A stretch of 64,000 nucleotides of DNA from assembly GCA_050246115.1 (NCBI GenBank), contig JBFWWP010000001.1, forward strand, positions 186,001 through 250,000. The letters are read 5' to 3'. The DNA is from JBFWWP01 sp050246115 (GTDB lineage Bacteria; Planctomycetota; UBA8108; UBA1146; JAJFFE01). Below the pieces are notes generated by a model. The model had not been told where the DNA came from and did no database searches. It worked only from the letters and a program-made list of their open reading frames with translations. Positions within the stretch are counted from its first letter, which is position 1; each line of letters opens with the position of its first letter. The position numbers and the translations under genes were made by a program. Shown in pieces: positions 53,475-61,347 of this stretch.

Positions 53475-55688
53475 GTGTCCGCATCCGTCGCGAAACCCGA
53501 GCGCGCCCTGCAGTTGCTTCAGCAACTTCGGGCCCGGCGTCGGCGCCTCCGGAACCAGAACGGATTGACGCGCCTGTTGGGCTGGTTGGCGGCGTTGCTC
53601 TGGCTCAGCTTCCTGCTGGACTGGACCCTGGAGCTACCGGTAGCCATCCGGGCCTTTCAGCTCGTGGCAGGCATCGCGCTGGGTTGCGCGGGGATTCGCA
53701 TTCTGTGGTTCGGCCCGCGCCGGCGAATGACGCTGCAGCAACTTGCTGCGAGCGTGGAAGATTCGGTGGGGACCTTGGAGCAGTCCCTGATTACGGCGAT
53801 CGAACTCACCGATCCCCACAACCCACGATCGCAGTTGTACTCACCCGTGCTGCTCGCGCGGACGGTGGCCGAAGCCGAGCAGCGCATGGCCAACGTACCC
53901 TGGGATCGCATCTTCTCACGGCGTGAACTGCGGGCATCTCTGGCTGTCTTCCTGGTACTGGCCGTCCCGATGGGTCTGCTCGTCAGCGCACGGCCCGACC
54001 TGGCGAGTACCTATGTCAGTCGCAACCTTTTGCTCGCCGATGTGCAGTGGCCCCGGGAGTACCTGTTGCGGCTGCTGGAACCGACCTCGGAGTCGGGTGA
54101 AACCTTGCTCGCAATGGGGGACCCGCTGACGGTGTTGGTCGAGAAGGTTCGTGGCGGCGAGGCGCGAGTGTTCCTCCGGGTGCTTCACGAAGGCGGCGAC
54201 CGCGAGACCCTGGCGCTCGAGCGCAAGGGCGACGACCGCTACCGCCGGCTCTTTCGGAATGTGACGCGCGACTTCTCTTTCGTGGTCGAGGCGGGCGACT
54301 TCCGTAGCTCGAGCCATCAGGTCACGGTGCGGCTGCGGCCGCGAATCGAGCGAATCGAACTGAGCTACGAGTATCCGGAGTACACTGGACTTGCCAACAC
54401 GCAGGTCGACACCCCGAATCTCGGCGGGCATGTCAAGGCGCCGGTGGGCAGTCGGGTGCGCTACCTCGCCCAGACATCGATTCCGGTGCGGGCGGCGACT
54501 CGCGTCGAAACGAGAGTCAGTGCGCGTGAGGGTGACGTCGAGCCGCTCGAACAACCCATCGAGGTCCAGGATCGTCGCGTACTCGCGGGCGACTTCCGAG
54601 TCGAGAGGGACGGCTACTACTCCTTCAAGCTCGAGTCGGAGGACGGTTTCGCCAATTCTACGCCGATTCGCTACCGGATCGCGGTGGTTCCCGATCAGCC
54701 TCCCGAAGTAAACGTCATCAAACCGGGCCGCAACCTCGAAGTGGGAGTGCACGCGGTGTTGCCGATTTGGGTCGAGGCCCGAGATGACTACGGTGTGGTC
54801 AGCGGCGACCTCATCGTTCGGACTGCGCTGCAGGGGGATGAAGCCGCGGAGCTTCGGGTGCCACTTCCCGAACTGGCGCTGGCCGCGGCTGGAGCCGTGC
54901 CGCCAGGGCCAGGCAGACGTTCGGTCGAAAGCAGCGCGGCCTTCGAGCTGGATCTCCAGAAGTTGTCCGTACTCGCCGACTCCGAGTCTCGGTTTCCGAA
55001 GAAGTTCGAGCCCGGTGCCCGCATCGAGTACCAGGTTCGGGTTCAGGATGCGATCGCGCAAGAAGGCTTGTCACGAACCTACCTGTTGAACGTCGTCAGT
55101 GTGGAAGACCTCGTTCGAATCATCCAGGACGACCTGAACAACGCACGGGAGCGACTCGAGGAGACGCTCGACGTGCAACGCGAAGCCCGACGCGACATGG
55201 AGCGGATTCTGGACGACACGCAATTGTCGGGGTCGCCGACGGTCTCCAAGACGGAGTTGCCGAACCTCCGCCACTCCCGTTTGAATCAAGACAAGGTGGG
55301 TCAACGCCTCGACGAGACGGACGAGAAGTTGCAGGAGATCATCGGCCGGGTTCAGTCCAATCGCCTGAACGACATGCAGGACCTCCCCTGGATCGAGAGC
55401 CGGCGCGAGGACGTCGCGCGTTTGTCGCAGGAAGCAGCCCCGCAGGCACTCCGTGCGTTGGATGATCTGACGCGTAAGGCCTCGGCGGGAGAGGCGGAGA
55501 CGTCGGAGCTGCGGGCGGCGGTCGACCTGATGAAGGCCAACGAGAAGGCGTTGCGAGACTTGGCGCAGGAGTTCAATCAGTGGGGAGATCTGCGCAAGAT
55601 CGTGCGGAGGCTCGAGGAGTTGCTGAGGACCGAGAAAGAACTCGAGGAGCGAGTCCAAGAGCACGTGAAGGGATCGCTCGGGAACTGA
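53475..55688 (+). CDS. DUF4175-like membrane protein with C-terminal coiled coil
   Basis: 737 residues from a GTG four bases after the toroid stop. N-terminal cytoplasmic helix (LQQLRARRRRLRNQNG), two membrane helices (about 32-50 and 55-76), then MTLQQLAASVEDSVGTLEQSLITAIEL, which is the DUF4175-type conserved helix, and a third membrane helix near 155-173. The large extracytoplasmic part is beta-rich (FVVEAGDFRSSSHQVTVRLRPRIERIELSYEYPEYTGL), resembling Ig-like domains, and ends in a long charged coiled coil (from ~545: LVRIIQDDLNNARERLEETLDVQREARRDMERIL). The next gene encodes a much longer coiled coil, so the two may interact. Function unknown. Confidence 0.85.
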   Translation: MSASVAKPERALQLLQQLRARRRRLRNQNGLTRLLGWLAALLWLSFLLDWTLELPVAIRAFQLVAGIALGCAGIRILWFGPRRRMTLQQLAASVEDSVGTLEQSLITAIELTDPHNPRSQLYSPVLLARTVAEAEQRMANVPWDRIFSRRELRASLAVFLVLAVPMGLLVSARPDLASTYVSRNLLLADVQWPREYLLRLLEPTSESGETLLAMGDPLTVLVEKVRGGEARVFLRVLHEGGDRETLALERKGDDRYRRLFRNVTRDFSFVVEAGDFRSSSHQVTVRLRPRIERIELSYEYPEYTGLANTQVDTPNLGGHVKAPVGSRVRYLAQTSIPVRAATRVETRVSAREGDVEPLEQPIEVQDRRVLAGDFRVERDGYYSFKLESEDGFANSTPIRYRIAVVPDQPPEVNVIKPGRNLEVGVHAVLPIWVEARDDYGVVSGDLIVRTALQGDEAAELRVPLPELALAAAGAVPPGPGRRSVESSAAFELDLQKLSVLADSESRFPKKFEPGARIEYQVRVQDAIAQEGLSRTYLLNVVSVEDLVRIIQDDLNNARERLEETLDVQREARRDMERILDDTQLSGSPTVSKTELPNLRHSRLNQDKVGQRLDETDEKLQEIIGRVQSNRLNDMQDLPWIESRREDVARLSQEAAPQALRALDDLTRKASAGEAETSELRAAVDLMKANEKALRDLAQEFNQWGDLRKIVRRLEELLRTEKELEERVQEHVKGSLGN

Positions 55689-55838
55689 CCGAGCCGTTCC
55701 CGGACCCGACGGGCCCGTGAGCAAGGAGCCCGAGGGTCGGTGAATCCACGCATTGGCGGCCCTGATCGCCGGGCCGGCGTGCGGAGAGTTTCGGTTGCGG
55801 TGGTGAAACGACCGCTGCCCACGAGGAAGGCAACGAGA

Positions 55839-58800
55839 ATGAGCAGGCTGGGTAGTAGACGCGCCTATCGGTGGGTTGGCTTGCTGGCCGTGATGGCGTG
55901 GTGCTTCGTGGTCTCGGGGCCGGCCTCCGCTCAGGAAGGGAAGCGCCTGTCGCGCCTTCAGCAAGAAGCCCGAGACTATCTGCGCGAGATCGAGAAGCAG
56001 ATGGAGGTGCTGTCGGAGCGGCTGAGTCAGACGGAACCCGAAGATGCTCGTCGCATCGAGAATGCGCGCGGGCGTCTCATCGAAGAACTCATCTATCACG
56101 ACATGCAGCTCGTCTCGGAGCACCTCGATCGCGAGGAGTTCATCCCGGCTTTGCAGAAGATCGGCGGAGTGACCGAGAACCTCACCGCGATCCTGGCGAT
56201 CTTGGAGAACCGTACGCTCGACCAGAACCAGGTTCAGGAGCGATTGGACCAGCTTGCGGAGCAACAGCGAGCGATCGCCGAGCTCACGGATCAGCAGAAG
56301 GAACTGCGCGAACAGACCGCGCGCTGGGAACAGTCGCAGCAGGACGTCAAGGATCTGAAGCAAGCCAAGGAGGCAGTCGAACGGCTGCAGGCAGAGCAGG
56401 AGCAACTGCGCGGACAGAACGACTCGAAGGACTCCACCTTCGATGCGAGCGCGCAGCGGGACTTGCAGCAGTTGCAGGAAGAAGCGCGGCGTCTTGCAAG
56501 CGCGTTGCGAGATCGCGCGGAAGCTCAACAGGCCCTTGAGGACCTGGCGGCACACGTGAGCGAACTCGAGCGCGAGGCTCGCAATAGCGTCGCGGATCGT
56601 GGCGAGATTCTCGATCGGCAGCGCGTTGCCCTGACCGAGCCAGGGCGACCCCCGGTCGATCTCGGCGAGTCGAAGGAGTGGGCGTCGTGGGGGGAGCAGG
56701 ACGCAGCTCGCAGTCATGAAGCCCAACGCTTGCAGCAGCGCCTCGGCTCGGCGCGCGAGCAGCTCGAGGCGAGCGGGGCGGCGAAGTCGCCGGGCACTCG
56801 GCAGGCACTCGACGCCGCGGCGCGGGCGCTGGCGGAGGCGGAGCGGGCGGCCCAAGAAGCCGAGCGCGCATCCGCCAGCGCCGCGGCGGCCGAGAATCCG
56901 GAGGCTCAAGCCCGGGCGGGTCGTCAGTCCGTGGAAGCCGAAGGCCGGGAAGCCGACGCGCTCGCGCGAGCGCGACAGGAACTCGGGGCGGCGGCAAGGG
57001 AGTTCGCGGGATCAGGGCGGTCCGGGCTCGAGGATCGTCTGAGTCAACTCCAACAGCAGGTGGCAGCCTGGAGCGACCGACAGCCGTCGATTCGCAGCGA
57101 CGCGGAAGCCCAGGGTCTCGTCGAGGAGGCCAAGTCGGCGCTCGCCGAGGCAATGGTTGCGACGGGCGTGCGTGCGGCGGGTCAACAAGGCCAGCAGGGC
57201 CAGCAGGGCCAGCAAGGCCAGCAGGGTCAGCAGGGTCAGCAGGGTCAGCAGGGTCAGCAGGGTCAGCAGGGTCAGCAGGGTCAGCAGGGCCAGCAAGGCC
57301 AGCAAGGCCAGCAAGGCCAGCAGGGTCAACAAGGTCAACAAGGTCAACAAGGCCAACAAGGCCAACAAGGCCAACAAGGCCAGCAAGGTCAACAGGGTCA
57401 GCAGGGTCAGCAGGGTCAGCAGGGCCAGCAGGGCCAGCAGGGCCAGCAAGGCCAGCAAGGTCAACAGGGTCAACAGGGTCAACAGGGTCAACAGGGTCAA
57501 CAGGGTCAACAGGGTCAACAGGGTCAACAGGGTCAACAGGGTCAACAGACTCAAGCCGAGAGAGACCAGCAGGCGGCGCAATCCACGGATCGTGCCGCGG
57601 ATTCGCTCGATCGCCTCGCGGACCGGATGCAGCAGTCTGGGACGCCGTCCGGACGCCAGGGTCAGCTGGCGACCCAAGTCGAGCAGCTGGAGGAGCAGGT
57701 CCAAGAGCTCCGCAAGAAGCTCGCCACAGACCAGGCCTCGCGCTCTCCGGCAGAGGACGAGCGGCTTCGCAAGAAACTCGAAGAGGCCGCAAGCTCTCTG
57801 GGGCGCGCTCGCGACGCCATGCAGCGTGCGGCTCAGCAGATGTCGTCGGAGTCCGGTTCCTCCTCGTCGCAGCAACAGGCTGCAGAGCAGCAGGCAGCAG
57901 AACAGGCCCTGGCCGAGGCGGCCGACCAACTTCAGTCGGCGGAACCAGACAGCCTCGAGCGGCTGAAGCGCAATGAGGAAGCCGTGGCGGAACAGGCCGA
58001 GAAGCAAGCCGAACTCGAGCGCTTGACGCGCAAGGCCGCCGAGCAGTTCAAGGAACAGGATCCAAACGCGTCGGAGTCCCTCTCGCGAGCGTCGCAAAGC
58101 ATGAAGGGGGCCGAGGAGGAACTCTCCCAGCGGCGAAGCCAGTCTGCAGCGCAGAAGCAAGACGAGGCCATCCAGGAGCTCGAGCGCCAGCAGCGGGAGC
58201 AGCAACAAGAGCAAGAGCAACTCGCCCAACTCAAGCAAGAGCAGGATCTCGTCGACATGTTGCTCGAAGTCGACCACATGCTCGAGGAGCAGCAGACAAT
58301 CCACGACGAGACCGTCGAACTCGCCAAGGAGATCGGTGAGCAACGCGCGAACCGCGCTCAGAAACTGACGCTCAAGAAGTTGGCGGATCGGGAGCGAGCG
58401 CTGAGCGAGAGCGGAGGTAAGGTCGCGGTGAAGCTCGAGGAGGAACGCGCGCGCACCTTCAGCTACAAGATGAAGGGCATCCTCACCGACATCGTCGAGG
58501 CCGCCGAGTCGCTCTATCCCAAGTACGACCCCGGAGATCTCACGCAGCTCTTGCAGCGGGAGGTCATCAACGGCCTCGAAGGGATGAAGGGTGTGCTCGA
58601 GGAGGAGTTGAAGCGACGACAGCAGAAGCCGCCGTCGCCCCCGAGTGAGTCTCCGCCGGGATCCCAGGGTTCTCCGCCGCTGGTGCCGATCGTTGCCGAA
58701 CTGCTGCTCCTCAAGGAGATGCAATCCGAGGTGCAAGACCGCACTCGGCGGCTCGAGATGGCCCGCGAGTTGTCGGGCGGAGATCTAGACCCCGTCCAGC

Positions 58801-58958
58801 TGCGAATGCTCGAACGCCTGGCTCTCAAGCAGGGGGCGATCTCAGAACTGACGCAGAAGATCCAGGCCGACGTGAAGGAACGGTTGCTGCCCGCGCCCGA
58901 GGCGGAGCCCAAGGTCGATCCTGGCGACGAAGGCGGCTCCGACAAGGGCGGAGGGTAG
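55839..58958 (+). CDS. Exported Gln-rich coiled-coil protein with 41 GQQ units
   Basis: 1,039 residues from an ATG at 55839 (AGGAAGG upstream); an in-frame codon 99 bp earlier is less likely because it would bury the signal peptide (WVGLLAVMAWCFVVSGPASAQ). Residues ~30-440 are almost continuous heptad-rich helix (LQQEARDYLREIEKQMEVLSERL; RAIAELTDQQKELREQTARW). At 448-570 lies an uninterrupted run of 41 Gly-Gln-Gln triplets, listed separately. After it, coiled coil resumes to ~1000 with Gln-, Glu- and Ala-rich composition. A Pro-rich spacer (QKPPSPPSESPPGSQG) sits near 930. No catalytic motif. It is probably a long periplasmic rod with a flexible GQQ hinge. All long frames opposite it are artefacts of the 9-bp repeat. 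Confidence 0.85.
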   Translation: MSRLGSRRAYRWVGLLAVMAWCFVVSGPASAQEGKRLSRLQQEARDYLREIEKQMEVLSERLSQTEPEDARRIENARGRLIEELIYHDMQLVSEHLDREEFIPALQKIGGVTENLTAILAILENRTLDQNQVQERLDQLAEQQRAIAELTDQQKELREQTARWEQSQQDVKDLKQAKEAVERLQAEQEQLRGQNDSKDSTFDASAQRDLQQLQEEARRLASALRDRAEAQQALEDLAAHVSELEREARNSVADRGEILDRQRVALTEPGRPPVDLGESKEWASWGEQDAARSHEAQRLQQRLGSAREQLEASGAAKSPGTRQALDAAARALAEAERAAQEAERASASAAAAENPEAQARAGRQSVEAEGREADALARARQELGAAAREFAGSGRSGLEDRLSQLQQQVAAWSDRQPSIRSDAEAQGLVEEAKSALAEAMVATGVRAAGQQGQQGQQGQQGQQGQQGQQGQQGQQGQQGQQGQQGQQGQQGQQGQQGQQGQQGQQGQQGQQGQQGQQGQQGQQGQQGQQGQQGQQGQQGQQGQQGQQGQQGQQGQQGQQGQQGQQGQQGQQTQAERDQQAAQSTDRAADSLDRLADRMQQSGTPSGRQGQLATQVEQLEEQVQELRKKLATDQASRSPAEDERLRKKLEEAASSLGRARDAMQRAAQQMSSESGSSSSQQQAAEQQAAEQALAEAADQLQSAEPDSLERLKRNEEAVAEQAEKQAELERLTRKAAEQFKEQDPNASESLSRASQSMKGAEEELSQRRSQSAAQKQDEAIQELERQQREQQQEQEQLAQLKQEQDLVDMLLEVDHMLEEQQTIHDETVELAKEIGEQRANRAQKLTLKKLADRERALSESGGKVAVKLEEERARTFSYKMKGILTDIVEAAESLYPKYDPGDLTQLLQREVINGLEGMKGVLEEELKRRQQKPPSPPSESPPGSQGSPPLVPIVAELLLLKEMQSEVQDRTRRLEMARELSGGDLDPVQLRMLERLALKQGAISELTQKIQADVKERLLPAPEAEPKVDPGDEGGSDKGGG
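57180..57548 (+). repeat. 41 x 9-bp in-frame tandem repeat encoding (GQQ)41
   Basis: 369 bp of uninterrupted GGY-CAR-CAR units. All encode Gly-Gln-Gln, but synonymous variants cluster in blocks: seven GGTCAGCAG (units 6-12), three GGTCAACAA then three GGCCAACAA (17-22), and ten GGTCAACAG at the end (32-41). Block-wise identity points to repeated local expansion by slippage or unequal crossing-over. The sequence contains no stop in any frame, so all six frames are open. Confidence 0.97.
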
Positions 58959-59008
58959 CCTCCAGGGTTGTCGATAAGTGCTTTCCGGGGAACGGTTTTC
59001 GCTGCCCG

Positions 59009-59051
59009 TTGGGGCGCGGTGCCGGAGGCGCTATACTCGACCAGCTATACT
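59009..59051 (+). promoter_or_regulatory. Candidate internal sigma70-type promoter
   Basis: In the 226-bp gap after the GQQ gene, TTGGGG (59009-59014) is 17 bp from TATACT (59032-59037), and a second TATACT follows at 59046-59051. These AT-rich hexamers stand out from the GC-rich surroundings. They would allow the second half of the cluster to be transcribed separately. Only a sequence match; no transcript data. Confidence 0.35.
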
Positions 59052-59184
59052 TCGAGTGGGCCGGCGCGTACCATGCCGGTACTTTCGCCGCTCGATCGCC
59101 GCTCGGGCCCTCCGGGTCGCAGCGGCGGTCGAGTCTGGCCGATACCAACAGTAGGTCCCCGTTGGCGGGGACCGAGGAGGACGT

Positions 59185-59595
59185 GTGAGCCAGCCATGGG
59201 GACGAGTGGTCGTGACCTGTATTGCGGCGGGCTTCTTCGCCGGGCTTGCGACGGTCGCGTTCGCGCAGTCGGACGCGGACAACCAAGCCGCCCAAGGGGG
59301 CAAGGACGTCAAGGTCCTCACCCCACCCGTGCCCGTCGACGAGCCAAAACCGAGCGGCGACTCCAAGGGTGAAGAGGACGAGACCCGTAAAGCCCTCGAG
59401 GGGCTTGGCCAAGGGGGCGCGGGTGGCAACGATCCGATCATCGAGCTGCTCGACGACATCGGCAAGAACATGAAGAGCATCGAGGAGTTACTGAATCAAC
59501 CCAACACCGGTTCCTCGACGCAAGGGCTCCAAGGGAAGACGCTCGACCAGATCGAGAAGTTGATCGAGGAGATCCAGAAGCGTGGCACCACGTGA
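59185..59595 (+). CDS. Small exported protein, N-terminal part up to an in-frame TGA
   Basis: 136 residues from a GTG at 59185 with GAGGAGG upstream. The signal peptide (VVVTCIAAGFFAGLATVAFAQ) is followed by an acidic, disordered stretch and an amphipathic helix (DPIIELLDDIGKNMKSIEELLNQP ... LDQIEKLIEEIQKRG). It ends at a TGA at 59593-59595. The same frame is then open for another 133 codons to a TAA at 59997 and continues as a Ser/Gly/Gln linker and a conserved-looking C-terminal helix, so this appears to be the first half of a ~270-residue protein. The stop may be a nonsense mutation, a sequencing error or a readthrough point. The half shown here could still be made alone. Confidence 0.75.
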   Translation: MSQPWGRVVVTCIAAGFFAGLATVAFAQSDADNQAAQGGKDVKVLTPPVPVDEPKPSGDSKGEEDETRKALEGLGQGGAGGNDPIIELLDDIGKNMKSIEELLNQPNTGSSTQGLQGKTLDQIEKLIEEIQKRGTT

Positions 59596-59997
59596 AGTAG
59601 CGGTAGCGGCTCTGGTCAGAGCCAAGGGGCACCGCAGTCCGGATCGAAGTCGGGCCAACCCTCGGGGTCCGGAAGCAAGCAAGATCAAAAGCGCTCCGAG
59701 ACTCAGGACTCTGTGGGGAACGAGCACAAGAAGGAACGTAGCTCCATGCCAACGGGGCCTTCGGGTTCGAACCCGTCCGACGAACCCCAGCAGGTTCCGA
59801 ACGACAAGACCGCCGAGGGGCGGCCTCCACAAGACGAGGCGGGTCGCCTGAACCAGCGGGACGGCAAAGGGCGATGGGGCCGGCTGCCGGGCAAGGTCGT
59901 GGAGCAAGTCTACGACAACGGAACACGGCAGCTGCCGGAACGATATCGTTTGCTGCTCGAGGAGTACTTCCGGCGCTTGCCGGGCAGCGGCCAGTAA
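59596..59997 (+). pseudogene. In-frame continuation of the small exported protein after the TGA
   Basis: Same frame as 59185-59595. It reads SSGSGSGQSQGAPQSG, a low-complexity polar linker to about 59890, then WGRLPGKVVEQVYDNGTRQL and PERYRLLLEEYFRRLPG before TAA. The W-G-x-LP-x-K ... P-x-x-Y-R-x-L-x-x-x-Y-(F/Y)-RRL pattern recurs, to my knowledge, at the C-terminus of small proteins in planctomycete MoxR/VWA clusters, so it is probably functional sequence and not random. Independent reinitiation is possible at GTG 59713 or ATG 59749. I mark it pseudogene only because the stop separates it from its signal peptide. Confidence 0.6.
59608..59623 (+). other. Hairpin just after the in-frame TGA
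   Basis: GGCTCT-GGTC-AGAGCC, a 6-bp stem with a 4-base loop, starts 12 bases after the TGA. A structure here could pause ribosomes and promote readthrough. Its loop position and leading G also fit the loose bacterial SECIS pattern, but the surrounding peptide has no redox motif and no sel genes are in view. It may be chance in a Gly/Ser-rich linker. Confidence 0.3.
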
Positions 59998-60057
59998 TCC
60001 GACGAGCGAACCGCTCGTTCGGCTCGCGGTCTGCCGACGGAAAGCAGGACAACCGGA

Positions 60058-61347
60058 GTGCCTGGCCGTAGTAAGACGGCGGTGAGGTACCTCGACGGAA
60101 TGCCAAAAGTAGCGATGCCTTTGCTCGAAACACGCGATCGCGAAGAGGAACCTCCGGAACCGAGAGGTTCTTCGGTCGCGTATTGCCTCGACCCAGAACC
60201 GGCTCCGCCACCGACACCGGGCGTTTCCGTCCGGCGCTCGACCCGACTTTGGCGAGCCGTCGCCGTGGTGTGCCTCGGGGCCCTGTTCGCCGCCGTTGAC
60301 CGCGATGGAATGGCCCAGTCCTCGACCGCTACTTTGGCCGAGGACCGTGGTTCGGTGAAGCGGCTCCGCTTCACCGAGGCGGAGGATCAGAGCATCCGCC
60401 GCGGACTCCGGTGGCTGTCCGAGAGCCAGAAGGACTCGGGGGCCTTTGGGTCCGATCACCCCGTAGCGGTCACTAGCCTCACCGGACTCGCGTTCATGGG
60501 GTACGGCGAGCAGTACAACCGCGGTCGCTACGGCGCGGTGCTCGTTCGGGCCGTCAATTACTTGACCGACCTGGAACTGCGCAAGCAGGGGCGAGGGTAC
60601 ATCGACGACGGCGCCTCACGAATGCACGGGCATGCCTATGCGATCCTGTTTCTCTCCCAAGTAATCGGCACGATTCCCGACCCCGCCACCAACGAACGAG
60701 TCTACGAAGTGGTTCGCAAGGGAGTCGAACTCATCGCCGGGGCGCAGACGATCGACGGCGGCTGGGGGTACGGCCCCGGGGACGCGTTCGATGAGGCCTC
60801 GATCACCGTCTGTTGCCTGCAGGCGTTACGGGCCGCTAAGGACGCGGGTATCGACTTGAGTCCGCTGGAGCCAGGCGGGGAGTCTCGCATCGCCGTGGCC
60901 GTGCGCGGCGCGGTGAGCTACCTCACCCGGTGCTGCCTCGAAGACGGTTCGTTCAAGTATTCGCTCGCGCGGGGCGTGGACCGATCGAGCTACGAGCTCA
61001 CGGCCGCAGCGGTGTCGACGCTGGATGCGGCTGGGGAGTACTCCGGGGACGCGCACACCCGTGGTGTCGGCTACCTGCTCCGGGTGCTGAGTCGGTGTGG
61101 CGCCACCCCGCTCCGGGCCAGCTCCAACTATCCGTTCTACGGCAACTTCTACGCTGCCCAGGTTTATCACCAACTCGGCGGTGCCGTGTGGGCGGATTGG
61201 GAACCGGCCGCGCGCGGGGAGTTGATCGCGCAGCAAAACCGAGAGCACGGGTACTGGGATAGCAAGTTCGGTCGTGAATACGGTACGGCCATGGCATTGC
61301 TCATTCTCGAGGTCCCCGTCGCCTACCTGCCGATGTACGAACGATGA
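60058..61347 (+). CDS. Exported alpha/alpha-toroid protein (prenyltransferase/squalene oxidase repeat), paralogue 2
   Basis: 429 residues from a GTG at 60058; in-frame ATGs at 60100 and 60115 are alternatives. After a long polar leader comes a hydrophobic segment (LWRAVAVVCLGALFAAV). The toroid repeats follow: SIRRGLRWLSESQKDSGAFG, AVNYLTDLEL, ELIAGAQTIDGGWGYGPGDAFDEASITVCCLQALRAAKDAG, AVSYLTRCCLEDGSFKY, and the final MALLILEVPVAYLPMYER. It is clearly paralogous to 52256-53470, including ITVCxxxALRAAKxAGI and the YLPx(F/Y)ER end. No DxDD cyclase motif is seen. Extra cysteines (CC twice) distinguish it from paralogue 1. Overlaps the next gene by 4 bp. Confidence 0.87.
   Translation: MPGRSKTAVRYLDGMPKVAMPLLETRDREEEPPEPRGSSVAYCLDPEPAPPPTPGVSVRRSTRLWRAVAVVCLGALFAAVDRDGMAQSSTATLAEDRGSVKRLRFTEAEDQSIRRGLRWLSESQKDSGAFGSDHPVAVTSLTGLAFMGYGEQYNRGRYGAVLVRAVNYLTDLELRKQGRGYIDDGASRMHGHAYAILFLSQVIGTIPDPATNERVYEVVRKGVELIAGAQTIDGGWGYGPGDAFDEASITVCCLQALRAAKDAGIDLSPLEPGGESRIAVAVRGAVSYLTRCCLEDGSFKYSLARGVDRSSYELTAAAVSTLDAAGEYSGDAHTRGVGYLLRVLSRCGATPLRASSNYPFYGNFYAAQVYHQLGGAVWADWEPAARGELIAQQNREHGYWDSKFGREYGTAMALLILEVPVAYLPMYER

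Noticed and set aside
57012..58736. Long leftward frame encoding a Leu-Leu-Thr repeat protein opposite the GQQ gene
   Set aside because: It exists only because a 9-bp repeat without stops keeps every frame open. Codon pattern, signal peptide and gene context support the rightward frame.
59593..59623. Firm call of selenocysteine at the in-frame TGA
   Set aside because: The hairpin fits loosely, but there is no redox motif, no sel gene in the window, and the site lies in a Ser/Gly linker. It is kept only as a low-interest possibility.
59760..59775. GGGTTCGAACCC as a tRNA T-arm
   Set aside because: It is inside the open frame of the small exported protein and lacks the rest of a tRNA.
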